From Myxococcales bacterium (lineage in GTDB: Bacteria > Myxococcota > Myxococcia > Myxococcales > Anaeromyxobacteraceae), in contig JAJZQX010000013.1 of NCBI GenBank assembly GCA_021806645.1, positions 62,001 to 126,000 of the forward strand: 64,000 bases of DNA, written 5' to 3'. Positions within the stretch are counted from its first letter, which is position 1; each line of letters starts with the position of its first letter. Positions 48,546-56,411 of the stretch are shown here, piece after piece. Position numbers and translations under genes: made by a program. The notes below the pieces were generated by a model, which worked only from the letters and a program-made list of their open reading frames with translations, did not search any database and was not told the DNA's origin.

Positions 48546-49889
48546 CTACTGGGTCCAGTCACCCGTGGCGGTGTCGAAGTCGTCCACGAACTGGAGGCCG
48601 GCGGGCAGTGCGAGGGAGTTGTTGACGAAGGCCAGGATGGTCGACCGCGTCCACGAGCTGCCCGGCGGAGCGCCGGTGGAGACGAAGATCGCGGTGCTGG
48701 TGCGTCCCGCGGGGATGGCGAGCGCCACGCTGGTCGGCGGCGTGGACGGGAAGTAGTTGGCCCCGCCGCTGGTCCAGGCCGTGGCGCCGTTGAGCGCGAC
48801 GCTGGCCCACTCCCCCCAGGGCCCATTCGCGCTCAGGCGCAGTACCGGCGTCCAGGTGATGGGCGCCGCGGTGTCGTTGCGGATCCTGAAGAGCGCGGTC
48901 ACCACCTTGCCGTTGGCCGGTGAGTACCAGGTGAAGGTCTCGGCATGCACCAGGGCGTTGGTGCCCGCATAGCCCTTGCGGTTGTAGAGCGTGCGCAGCA
49001 CCTCCTTGTCGGCGCTCAGCTGTGAGGCGATGGCTCCGCCGTCGGTCCAGGCGCTCGGCGCGATGCCGCCGAACAGCGAGGGGTCGTTTCCCGCCATCCA
49101 GCCGGAGGCCTCGTCGTAGGTGTTGAAGACGGCGTACCGGTAGGTGGCCAGCTGTGGGATCACCAGCGTCCTGGGAGACCAGGCGCTGGCGGCCGACGAG
49201 TAGGCCAGGACCTGTCCGTCGGCAGGCGTGGTGGCGGCGACCGGGCTCCCCTGCAGCGCGGTGACGGTGTTGGCGACCGGCGACCCGGTCACGTCACCCG
49301 CGAGATCGGCCGCCGCGAGAGAGACCGTGCCGCCGAGCGACACCAGGCCGCCGCCGGTGAGCCCGCTGCCCGCGCTCACCGTGACGCCGCTGCTCGACAG
49401 CATGTCGTTGGTGACTCCGCCCGCTGCGATCGAGATCGTCCCGGTGGTGGAGATGGGGCCGCCGGTGAGGCCCGCGCCGGTCTCGAGCAGGACGATGGAG
49501 CCGAGGCCTGCCGGCCCCTGCAGCCCGGTGTCTCCCTTGAGCCCCTGGGGACCCTGGGCGCCGGTGGCCCCGACCGAAGCGACCAGTTGCCAGTCGGTGT
49601 TGGGCGGCTCCAGCCCGAGCACCGGCGTGTTCACGGCGACGTAGGACGAGCCCAGGTGATCCACCGCGTCGTCGATCTGGTAGCGGGTTATGGCGCTCCA
49701 GCCACCGGCCCAGTTCGCGCCGCGGGAACCCTGCGGACCGGCCGGACCCTGCGGGCCGGTGGCCCCGGGGAGTCCCTGGGCGCCGGCGACCCCCTGGGGT
49801 CCCGGGGTCCCGGTGGCTCCCGGGGTCCCCTCCTGGCCAGCGCAGGCGGTGACGGCTGCGAAGAGCGCGACAAGCACGAGGCGTCTCAT
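48546..49889 (-). CDS. collagen-like repeat lipoprotein
   Basis: The 447-residue product has a lipoprotein signal ending at AVTAC (C16) and then collagen-like Gly-x-y repeats in two blocks: about 13 triplets at residues 18-60 and a shorter block near 125-150. In between are non-collagen segments (YQIDDAVDHLGSSYVAVN), and the C-terminal 250 residues form a beta-rich domain. Such proteins often form trimeric stalks at the cell surface. I chose ATG 49889 because AAGGGGGA lies just upstream and the signal starts there. It converges on the molybdopterin gene, nine bases apart. Confidence 0.85.
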   Translation of the reverse strand: MRRLVLVALFAAVTACAGQEGTPGATGTPGPQGVAGAQGLPGATGPQGPAGPQGSRGANWAGGWSAITRYQIDDAVDHLGSSYVAVNTPVLGLEPPNTDWQLVASVGATGAQGPQGLKGDTGLQGPAGLGSIVLLETGAGLTGGPISTTGTISIAAGGVTNDMLSSSGVTVSAGSGLTGGGLVSLGGTVSLAAADLAGDVTGSPVANTVTALQGSPVAATTPADGQVLAYSSAASAWSPRTLVIPQLATYRYAVFNTYDEASGWMAGNDPSLFGGIAPSAWTDGGAIASQLSADKEVLRTLYNRKGYAGTNALVHAETFTWYSPANGKVVTALFRIRNDTAAPITWTPVLRLSANGPWGEWASVALNGATAWTSGGANYFPSTPPTSVALAIPAGRTSTAIFVSTGAPPGSSWTRSTILAFVNNSLALPAGLQFVDDFDTATGDWTQ

Positions 49890-50035
49890 GGGATCCCCCT
49901 TGATCCGAGGCGAGCGAAGTCGGATTGCGACCGGTAGCAGGCGTCGCAGGCGAGCGGAAGACCACGGGCATGGTACGGGCCACGGATCACATCCACGCAC
50001 AGCGAAGGCGCTGCACTCCGTCCCGGGGCTTCCGC

Positions 50036-50668
50036 CTACTCGCCCTCAGGGACCGCCGGCGCCGGCTGGTCGGGCAGCTCCGGCGCCGGACCACCCGCCA
50101 GGCCGAGCAGCTCGGCGACGGGGCGCTGCGCCGCGATCACCAGCGCCACCAGCTCGGGCAGCGCCATCCCCACCAGCTCGGCCCCACGCCGGATCTCGCC
50201 GCGGTCCACCGCCCGCGCGAAGGCCTTGTCCTTCATCTTCTTCAGCACCGACTCGGGCGGCAGGTCGTGGACGCTCCTCGACGGGCGCACCAGCTCGCAG
50301 GCGCCAACGAAGCCGGAGAGCTCGTCGGCCGCCACGATGGCCCGCTCCATCGGCGTCTCGGGCTTGACGTCGGTGTAGGGGGCGTGGGCGCCCACCCCCC
50401 GGATGATCGGCTCCGGCCAGCCGCGCTCGCGCAGGATCTCCATGCCCCGCCAGACGTGGTTCTCCGCGGTGGGAAAGCGCTCGTAGTCGAAGTCGTGGAG
50501 CAGGCCGACCAGCCCCCAGGTCAGGACCTCCGCGCCGTCGGCCACCCCGGCCCGGCGCGCCAGGGCCCGCATCGAGGCCTCGACCGAGAGGCCGTGGCGC
50601 CGCAGAGGGGCGGTCCTGGTGAACTCGCAGAGGAGCGTCCAGGCGGCGGCGCGGGTGGGTTCGATCAT
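50036..50668 (-). CDS. HD-domain hydrolase-like protein
   Basis: The 210-residue product has the HD signature: an early His in APLRRHGLSVEASMRALA, then LVGLLHDFDYERFP with HD, then HAPYTDVKPETPMERAIVAADELSGFV, a late Asp typical of the fold. It is probably a metal-dependent phosphohydrolase of unknown substrate. The tail is Pro-rich. It sits divergent from the cbb3 operon, with a 142-bp intergenic region. No FNR-like site was found there; a lone TATGCT is a possible ccoN -10. Confidence 0.85.
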   Translation of the reverse strand: MIEPTRAAAWTLLCEFTRTAPLRRHGLSVEASMRALARRAGVADGAEVLTWGLVGLLHDFDYERFPTAENHVWRGMEILRERGWPEPIIRGVGAHAPYTDVKPETPMERAIVAADELSGFVGACELVRPSRSVHDLPPESVLKKMKDKAFARAVDRGEIRRGAELVGMALPELVALVIAAQRPVAELLGLAGGPAPELPDQPAPAVPEGE

Positions 50669-50810
50669 GGGGCGATTCTAGCAGTCGAATCCCTCCGTGG
50701 CATCGCGTCGCGCCTCGGAGATCGACCCCGAATGACCTGCCCCGGTCCCACAGCTTCGACTATGCTCGCAGGCCGCGCGATCTGGGTCGCGGCGGGAGGC
50801 GTCACCGGAC

Positions 50811-52217
50811 ATGAACGACTATCGATACGACAACCGGACGGTCCAGGGCTTCATCCTCTCGGCCATCGCCTGGGGTGTCGTGGGGATCCTGGTCGGACTC
50901 CTCATCTCCATCCAGCTCTGGGCCCCGGCGGCCAACTTCGCGCCGTACCTCACCTACGGCCGGCTCCGCCCGGTCCACACCAACGGCCTGGCCTTCGGGC
51001 TCGGCGCCGGCGTGATCTTCGGGCTCTCCTACTACATCGTGATGCGGCTCAGCGGCCGCCCGCTGGTCTTCCCCCGGCTGGCGCGGGTGCAGCTCTGGAT
51101 CTTCAACGTGGCCATCGCCGCGGCGGCGGTATCGCTGATGATGGGCTACACCCAGTCGAACGAGTACGCCGAGCTGGAGTGGCCGCTCGACATCGGCGTG
51201 GTCATCCTCTGGGTGATGTTCGCGGTCAACGTCTTCGCCACCATCTCGAAGCGCAAGGACGAGCAGATGTACGTGTCGCTCTGGTACATCATCGCCACCG
51301 TCGTCGCCATCGCCGTCCTCTACGTCGTCAACAACCTCTCCATCCCGGCCGGCTGGATGAAGAGCTACCACCTCTTCGCCGGCGTGAACTCGGCCAACGT
51401 GGAGTGGTGGTACGGCCACAACGCCGTGGGCTTCCTCTTCACCACGCCGTTCCTGGCGATGTTCTTCTACTTCATGCCCAAGGCGCTGAACCTGCCCCTC
51501 TACAGCCACCGGCTCTCCATCCTGGCCTTCTGGTCGCTGGTCTTCGGCTACCTCTGGACCGGCGCCCACCACCTGGTCTACACGCCGCTGCCCGACTGGC
51601 TCCAGACGCTGGGCATCGTCTTCACGCTCTTCCTGATCGCGCCCTCGTGGAGCTCGGTGATCAACGGCTACTACACGGTGGGTGCGGACTGGTCGAAGAT
51701 GAAGACCAACTACCTCACCAAGTTCTTCATCATGGCCATCACCTTCTACGGCCTGCAGACGGTGCAGGGGCCGACCCAGGGGCTCCGCGTCGTCTCGCAG
51801 CTCATCCACTACACCGACTGGGTGCCGGGCCACGTGCACATGGGGACCATGGGCTGGGTGACGCTGACCGCCTGCGCCTCCATCTACTACGTGATCCCGA
51901 AGATCAACGGCACCGCCATCTACTCGGAGAGGATCGCCAACATCCACTTCTGGCTGGTGATGGTCGGCCAGCTGCTCTTCTCGGTGACCATGTGGATCAC
52001 CGGCATACAGCAGGGCGCCATGTGGAAGGCCACCAACGCCGACGGCACGCTCAAGTACACCTTCGTCGAGACCCTCACCAAGAACTACCCGTACTGGCAC
52101 ACCCGCACCCTGGCCGGGATCATCTTCACGGCCGGCATGCTCTTCTTCGTCTACAACGTCCTCATGACCATCCGGCAGGGGCGGGCCAGGGCGGCCGCCT
52201 CCCCGGCGGCGGCGTAG
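50811..52217 (+). CDS. ccoN: cbb3-type cytochrome c oxidase subunit I (CcoN)
   Basis: Catalytic, haem-copper subunit that reduces oxygen and pumps protons, 468 residues with about twelve transmembrane helices. Expected haem and copper ligands are visible: VHTNG (low-spin haem), EWWYGHNAVGF, GAHH and HVHMGTMG. Its length is as usual. GGGAGG lies about eleven bases before ATG 50811. It begins a nine-gene operon for the oxidase and its assembly. A high-affinity oxidase fits a bacterium living at low oxygen. Confidence 0.97.
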   Translation: MNDYRYDNRTVQGFILSAIAWGVVGILVGLLISIQLWAPAANFAPYLTYGRLRPVHTNGLAFGLGAGVIFGLSYYIVMRLSGRPLVFPRLARVQLWIFNVAIAAAAVSLMMGYTQSNEYAELEWPLDIGVVILWVMFAVNVFATISKRKDEQMYVSLWYIIATVVAIAVLYVVNNLSIPAGWMKSYHLFAGVNSANVEWWYGHNAVGFLFTTPFLAMFFYFMPKALNLPLYSHRLSILAFWSLVFGYLWTGAHHLVYTPLPDWLQTLGIVFTLFLIAPSWSSVINGYYTVGADWSKMKTNYLTKFFIMAITFYGLQTVQGPTQGLRVVSQLIHYTDWVPGHVHMGTMGWVTLTACASIYYVIPKINGTAIYSERIANIHFWLVMVGQLLFSVTMWITGIQQGAMWKATNADGTLKYTFVETLTKNYPYWHTRTLAGIIFTAGMLFFVYNVLMTIRQGRARAAASPAAA

Positions 52218-52233
52218 GAGAGGGGGGATCGAC

Positions 52234-53229
52234 ATGGCTGGCGAGATCTACAGGAAGCCGATCACCCTGGCGCTCATGGCCACCGTGGCCATCCTGGTCG
52301 GCTCGATCGTGACCATGGCCTACCCGATGCTGCGGGCCGACATGCACCCGAAGCTGGAGACGCTCAGGCCCTTCACGCCGCTGCAGCTGGCGGGGCGCGA
52401 CATCTACCAGCGCGAGGGCTGCGTGGGCTGCCACACCCAGACCATCCGGCCGCTGGCCAGCGAGGTGGCGCGCTACGGCGACTACTCCAAGGCCGGCGAG
52501 TTCGCCTACGACCACCCCTTCCTCTGGGGCTCGAAGCGGACCGGCCCGGACCTGGCGCGCGAGGGCGGGCTGCGCCCCGACGGCTGGCACTACCAGCACT
52601 ACGCCAACCCGCAGCAGATGGCCGCGAAGTCCAACATGCCGTCCTACGGCTGGCTCAAGGGGCGGCCGCTCGACCCGGTCGAGGTGGCGGCACACCTCAA
52701 CGCGCTCGGCATGGTCCACCCGGAGCTGAAGGCCGACCCGGCCGCGGTCAAGGCGGCCCTGGCCGGCAAGGACGAGCTCGACGCGCTGGTGGCCTACACC
52801 CAGCAACTCGGCCACGCGGTGCAGCGCCGGCAGGGTGGCAGCGCCAACCTCGACCTGGAGAACCCGCTGGCGCGCGACACCCAGGCCATCGTGGCCGGCA
52901 AGAAGCTCTTCACCGAGAACTGCGCCGCCTGCCACGGTGACGAGGCACAGGGGACCGACGGCGTCGCGCCGAGCCTCATCGACGATGTCTTCCTTGGCGC
53001 GAAGGGCGACCTGCCCGACGGCGCCTACTTCGCGATGATCGACGGCGGCTCCGACGCCAAGCCCATCGCCGGCCGCACGGGCGATCCGGGCGGCGGGATG
53101 GACGCCTACGGGAAGACGGGCCAGCTCAAGAAGGACGAGATCTGGTCGATCATCGCCTGGCTCCGGAACCAGAAGGGGCACGAAGCCGCCGAGGGACACG
53201 ACATGCCCGAGGCCGAGAAGAAGCCGTGA
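52234..53229 (+). CDS. ccoO: CcoO fused to a CcoP-like cytochrome c domain
   Basis: Electron-entry subunit of the cbb3 oxidase, 331 residues where CcoO alone is about 200. The first part is CcoO: a signal-anchor helix (11-30), haem site CVGCH (C63, C66, H67), WGSKRTGPDLAREGG and the axial Met in SNMPSYGWL (M135). A linker (about 185-215) leads to a second cytochrome c domain with CAACH (C230, C233, H234) and the axial Met in GGGMDAYG (M289). That domain resembles the CcoP haem domains. The usual two-haem CcoP gene is missing and a haem-free CcoP-like gene follows. The fusion would place both c-haems on one chain. Confidence 0.93.
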   Translation: MAGEIYRKPITLALMATVAILVGSIVTMAYPMLRADMHPKLETLRPFTPLQLAGRDIYQREGCVGCHTQTIRPLASEVARYGDYSKAGEFAYDHPFLWGSKRTGPDLAREGGLRPDGWHYQHYANPQQMAAKSNMPSYGWLKGRPLDPVEVAAHLNALGMVHPELKADPAAVKAALAGKDELDALVAYTQQLGHAVQRRQGGSANLDLENPLARDTQAIVAGKKLFTENCAACHGDEAQGTDGVAPSLIDDVFLGAKGDLPDGAYFAMIDGGSDAKPIAGRTGDPGGGMDAYGKTGQLKKDEIWSIIAWLRNQKGHEAAEGHDMPEAEKKP

Positions 53230-53243
53230 TGGGAGGGAACGCC

Positions 53244-53528
53244 ATGGAGAACGAACTTCCCGACACCGCCGAGGGGATGGAGCGCAAGGAGACGGCTCAC
53301 GCCGTCCCGACCGGGTGGCTCATCCTCTTCTTCGGCCTCATCGCCTGGGGCGCCTGGTACCTCTACGCGTACTCTCCGTGGAGCAGCGGCTGGACGCAAG
53401 AGGGGCAGCTGGCCGCCGCGCCGGTGGAGGTTGGCAGCAACATCTTCATGACCGTCCTCTTCACGGCCCTCCCGACCGCCGCGGCGATCGGGTTGTGGCT
53501 GCTGCAGCGCCCGGCTAAGAAGGGGTGA
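53244..53528 (+). CDS. CcoP-like membrane stub without haem site
   Basis: The 94-residue product has a cytoplasmic-side N-terminus (LPDTAEGMERKETAHAVPTGW) and two transmembrane helices (LILFFGLIAWGAWYLYAY and MTVLFTALPTAAAIGLWLL). The first helix and its flanks closely recall the CcoP N-terminus, but no CxxCH motif is present. The haem part has seemingly moved to the end of CcoO. GGGAGGG lies seven bases before ATG 53244, which decides the start over GTG 53226. It probably still packs with CcoN in the complex. Confidence 0.8.
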   Translation: MENELPDTAEGMERKETAHAVPTGWLILFFGLIAWGAWYLYAYSPWSSGWTQEGQLAAAPVEVGSNIFMTVLFTALPTAAAIGLWLLQRPAKKG

Positions 53529-53538
53529 GCGAGGAACG

Positions 53539-53679
53539 ATGGCGCCGGAAACCTTCTACCTGCTCTTTGGCATCACGCTCAGCGTGACCTTCGTCGGCAT
53601 CTGGATCTTCCTCTACTCCCGCAAGCGGCGCGATCACGTGGAGCAGGCGAAGTACAAGATGCTCGACGATGACGGGTAG
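53539..53679 (+). CDS. ccoQ: CcoQ-like small membrane subunit
   Basis: The 46-residue product has one transmembrane helix (FYLLFGITLSVTFVGIWIFLYS) followed by a basic stretch and KYKMLDDDG, a tail resembling that of CcoS. It sits in the CcoQ position of the operon and is too short for automatic calling. GAGGA lies about five bases before the start. The stop overlaps the ccoG start (ATGACGGGTAG). CcoQ stabilises the complex in other bacteria. Confidence 0.75.
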   Translation: MAPETFYLLFGITLSVTFVGIWIFLYSRKRRDHVEQAKYKMLDDDG

Positions 53680-54895
53680 CGGCTCCATCCAGCGGTACCG
53701 GCGCGCGGCAGGGGCGGCCCAGGCGGTCCTCTTCGTCGGGCTGCCCTTCGTCCAGGTGGGCGGCGGGAGCGCGCTCCGGTTCGACGTGCCGTCGCTCACG
53801 CTCCACGTCTTCGGCGCCGCCATCGGGGTCGGCGAGCTCTTCGTCACGCTGCCGGCGGTGGTCTTCCTCACCCTGGTGTTGCTGCTGGTGACCGTCGCCT
53901 TCGGGCGGGTCTGGTGCGGCTGGTCCTGCCCGCAGACGGTGCTCGGCGACCTGACCCGGCTGGTGCGGCCGTGGCCGGGCCGGGTGGGGCGCCCGTGGCG
54001 GCGGGCGGGCGGCTTCGCGCTCACCGCGCTGGTCTCGCTGGTGGCCGGCGCCGCCACCGTCTGGTACTTCGTCCCCCCGCTCGAGTTCCTCGCTGACCTG
54101 GCCGCGGGCCGGCTCGGGCCGGTCGCCGCCGGCGCCTGGGCGGTGCTGAGCCTGGTCCTCTTCCTCGACCTCGCCTTCGTGCGCGGCCGCTTCTGCGCCA
54201 CCGCCTGTCCCTACGCCAGGCTCCAGGGCGTCCTCTATGACGCCCACACGCTCACCGTCGCCCACGACGAGCGGCGCGACGCCGACTGCGTAGACTGCGG
54301 CGCCTGCGTCCGCTGCTGCCCCACCGGCATCGACATCCGCGACGGCGCCCAGATGGAGTGCATCGCCTGCGCCGAGTGCATCGACGCCTGCCGGCCCATC
54401 ATGCTCAAGCTGAAGCGCCAGCCGGACCTGATCGGCTACTTCTTCGGCGAGCCGGGCCGGCCGCGGCGGCTGGTGCGCCCGGCCACCGTCGGGCTGCTCC
54501 TCGCCACCCTGCTCTCGCTGGGCGCCACGGTGGCGGCGGCCCGCACCGTGGCCGGGACCGCGCTCGACCTGACGGTGGTGCCCGACAGCGGCTTCGCTCC
54601 GCGCCGCACCCCCGACGGCCGCACCCTCATGGCCTACGTGGTCTCGCTGGAGAACCGCACCAGGTCGCCACTCACGGTCCGGCTCTCGCTGGCCGCCGGG
54701 GGGCTGGAGATCTCGCTGCGGCCACCCCAGCTCGAGCTCCAGGCCGGCGAGCACCGCCGGCTGCGGGTGGTGGCCGAGTCTCGCGGCAGCGCGGGCCGGC
54801 GCGCCGCCACCTTCACCGCCGTCGCCGTGGCCCCCGGCGGCCGGACCGTCTCCCGCGCCAGCCCCGCCCTTCTCGTCGTCCAGGAGTCGCCATGA
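53669..54895 (+). CDS. ccoG: CcoG/RdxA-type membrane 4Fe-4S protein
   Basis: Membrane ferredoxin of cbb3 assembly, recently linked to copper reduction; 408 residues. It has several transmembrane helices, FGRVWCGWSCPQTVL, the CPYARLQG motif, then two clusters: CVDCGACVRCCP and CIACAECIDACRP. The C-terminal 130 residues form a beta-rich periplasmic FixG-type domain (VVPDSGFAPRRTPDGRT). Its start overlaps ccoQ and its stop overlaps the next start (ATGA). Confidence 0.95.
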   Translation: MTGSGSIQRYRRAAGAAQAVLFVGLPFVQVGGGSALRFDVPSLTLHVFGAAIGVGELFVTLPAVVFLTLVLLLVTVAFGRVWCGWSCPQTVLGDLTRLVRPWPGRVGRPWRRAGGFALTALVSLVAGAATVWYFVPPLEFLADLAAGRLGPVAAGAWAVLSLVLFLDLAFVRGRFCATACPYARLQGVLYDAHTLTVAHDERRDADCVDCGACVRCCPTGIDIRDGAQMECIACAECIDACRPIMLKLKRQPDLIGYFFGEPGRPRRLVRPATVGLLLATLLSLGATVAAARTVAGTALDLTVVPDSGFAPRRTPDGRTLMAYVVSLENRTRSPLTVRLSLAAGGLEISLRPPQLELQAGEHRRLRVVAESRGSAGRRAATFTAVAVAPGGRTVSRASPALLVVQESP

Positions 54896-55698
54896 AGCCG
54901 CTCATCGTCGTCGCCTCCATCGCCGCCATCGGCGCCGTGGTGGTCACCATCGCCGTCGGGTCGAGCCTCCGCGAGGAGACGGTGGTGAAGGACCCCTACG
55001 AGCACGGGCTGCACCACGACCAGGAGCGGAAGGCGCGCGAGAGGCTCGGCTGGCAGGCCCGCTTCGACCCCTCCGACCTGCGGCCCGGCGGCGGCGAGCT
55101 AGGCTTCACCCTGGTGGACAGGGCCGGCGCGCCGGTCGAGGGGGCCACGGTGCAGGTGGCGGTGACGCGGCCGGCCGGCCCTGGTGACGAGCGGCAGGCG
55201 ACGGCCCGGGCGCTGGGTGGAGGGCGTTACCGGGCGCCGGTCGGCTTCGCCGCGCCCGGCTTCTGGGACGTGCGGCTCGACGCCGTCCGCGGCGGCGACA
55301 CCGTGGGGCTGACGCAGCAGGTGCGCGTCGAGGCGGGCGAGGGGGTGCCGTGCCGGCTCGCGGCGGCGCCGTGCGCGGCCGACGCCGGCGGGCTGAAGCT
55401 GACGCTCGACCTCGGCCGCGTCCTCACCACCATGAAGGAGCTGCCGATCACCGTCACGGTGTCGCGGGGAGGCGCGCCGCTCGACGGCGCGGCCGTCGAG
55501 GTGGCCTTCGCCATGAAGGAGATGAACATGGGGGAGAACCGGGTCCTGCTCACCGCCGCCGGCCCGGGGCGCCATGCCGGCAAGGGGGTGCTGGTCCGCT
55601 GTCACAGCGGCCTGAAGGACTGGATCGCCACCGTCACGGTCCGTCCCGCCGGCGGCGCGCCGGTGTCGGCCGCCTTCCCATTCACGGTGAGTGAGTGA
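54892..55698 (+). CDS. ccoH: FixH/CcoH-like protein with extra beta domain
   Basis: Membrane-anchored assembly factor, 268 residues where FixH is about 160. A single N-terminal helix (4-24) is followed by HGLHHDQERKARERLGWQARF, the FixH-like segment, and a beta-rich domain (GELGFTLVDRAGAPVEGATVQVAVTRP). A second repeat of the same type follows (LPITVTVSRGGAPLDGAAVEVAFAMKEMNMGEN, resembling YtkA-like domains). The Met-rich KEMNMGEN segment could bind copper. It overlaps both neighbours. Confidence 0.85.
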   Translation: MKPLIVVASIAAIGAVVVTIAVGSSLREETVVKDPYEHGLHHDQERKARERLGWQARFDPSDLRPGGGELGFTLVDRAGAPVEGATVQVAVTRPAGPGDERQATARALGGGRYRAPVGFAAPGFWDVRLDAVRGGDTVGLTQQVRVEAGEGVPCRLAAAPCAADAGGLKLTLDLGRVLTTMKELPITVTVSRGGAPLDGAAVEVAFAMKEMNMGENRVLLTAAGPGRHAGKGVLVRCHSGLKDWIATVTVRPAGGAPVSAAFPFTVSE

Positions 55699-56411
55699 GC
55701 CAGGCGGTCGCCACCGGCCTGGCGGCCCAGGTCGGGGCCAGCGCGGTCACCGGCCTGCTCATGGGCTTCTCGCACTGCCTCGGCATGTGCGGGCCGCTGG
55801 TGGCCTCCTTCGGCCTCTCGGCGCGGCCGGACCAGGTGACCGGCGCAGTGCCGGGCGCGGCGCGGGCGGCGGTGGGGCAACTCCCGTACCACCTCGGCCG
55901 CGTCACCACCTACGGCCTGGTGGGCGCGGTGATGGGGGCCACCGGCGCCTTCGTCAACGTGGCCGGCAGGCTGGCCGGCCTGGGAGAGATCATGGCGCTG
56001 CTGGCCGGCGCCCTCATGGTGGCGCTGGGGCTGGGCGCCGCGGGCCTCACCGACCTGCTTCGCCAGTTCGAGGCCACCGCCTCGCGCCGCCTCACGGCGC
56101 TGGTCCGGCCGCTGCTGCGGGGCGGCCCCTCCCGCCTCTACCCGCTCGGCCTGGCGCTCGGTCTCCTCCCCTGCGGCGTCTCCTGGACCATCTTCCTCGG
56201 CGCGGCCGCCTCGGGCGGGCCGGTGCCGGGGCTGCTCATGGCGCTTGCCTTCGGCCTCGGCACGGTTCCCGGCCTGCTGCTGGTCGGCGCCGCCGGCGCG
56301 CTGGTCGGGCAGCGGGCACGCGGGGCGCTGCGCCGCGCCGGGGGATTGGTGGTGGCGGCCCTCGGCCTCCTCTTCCTCCTGCGCGGCCTCGGCGTCCATG
56401 TCCCGATGTGA
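55695..56411 (+). CDS. TauE/SafE-like (SafE family) membrane protein in the cbb3 operon
   Basis: The 238-residue product has about six to seven transmembrane helices. It has the repeat GFSHCLGMCGPLVASFGL with a Met/Cys/His cluster, and later ALGLLPCGVSWTIFLGAAASGGPVPGLLMALAFGLGTVPGLLL, typical of the SafE/CcoA-adjacent family near cbb3 genes. Such proteins are linked to copper handling during oxidase assembly. GTG start overlaps the ccoH stop; 14-base overlap with ccoI. Confidence 0.85.
   Translation: MSQAVATGLAAQVGASAVTGLLMGFSHCLGMCGPLVASFGLSARPDQVTGAVPGAARAAVGQLPYHLGRVTTYGLVGAVMGATGAFVNVAGRLAGLGEIMALLAGALMVALGLGAAGLTDLLRQFEATASRRLTALVRPLLRGGPSRLYPLGLALGLLPCGVSWTIFLGAAASGGPVPGLLMALAFGLGTVPGLLLVGAAGALVGQRARGALRRAGGLVVAALGLLFLLRGLGVHVPM

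Noticed and set aside
50669-50810. FNR-type site for the cbb3 operon
   Set aside because: No TTGAT-N4-ATCAA-like sequence is present in the intergenic region.
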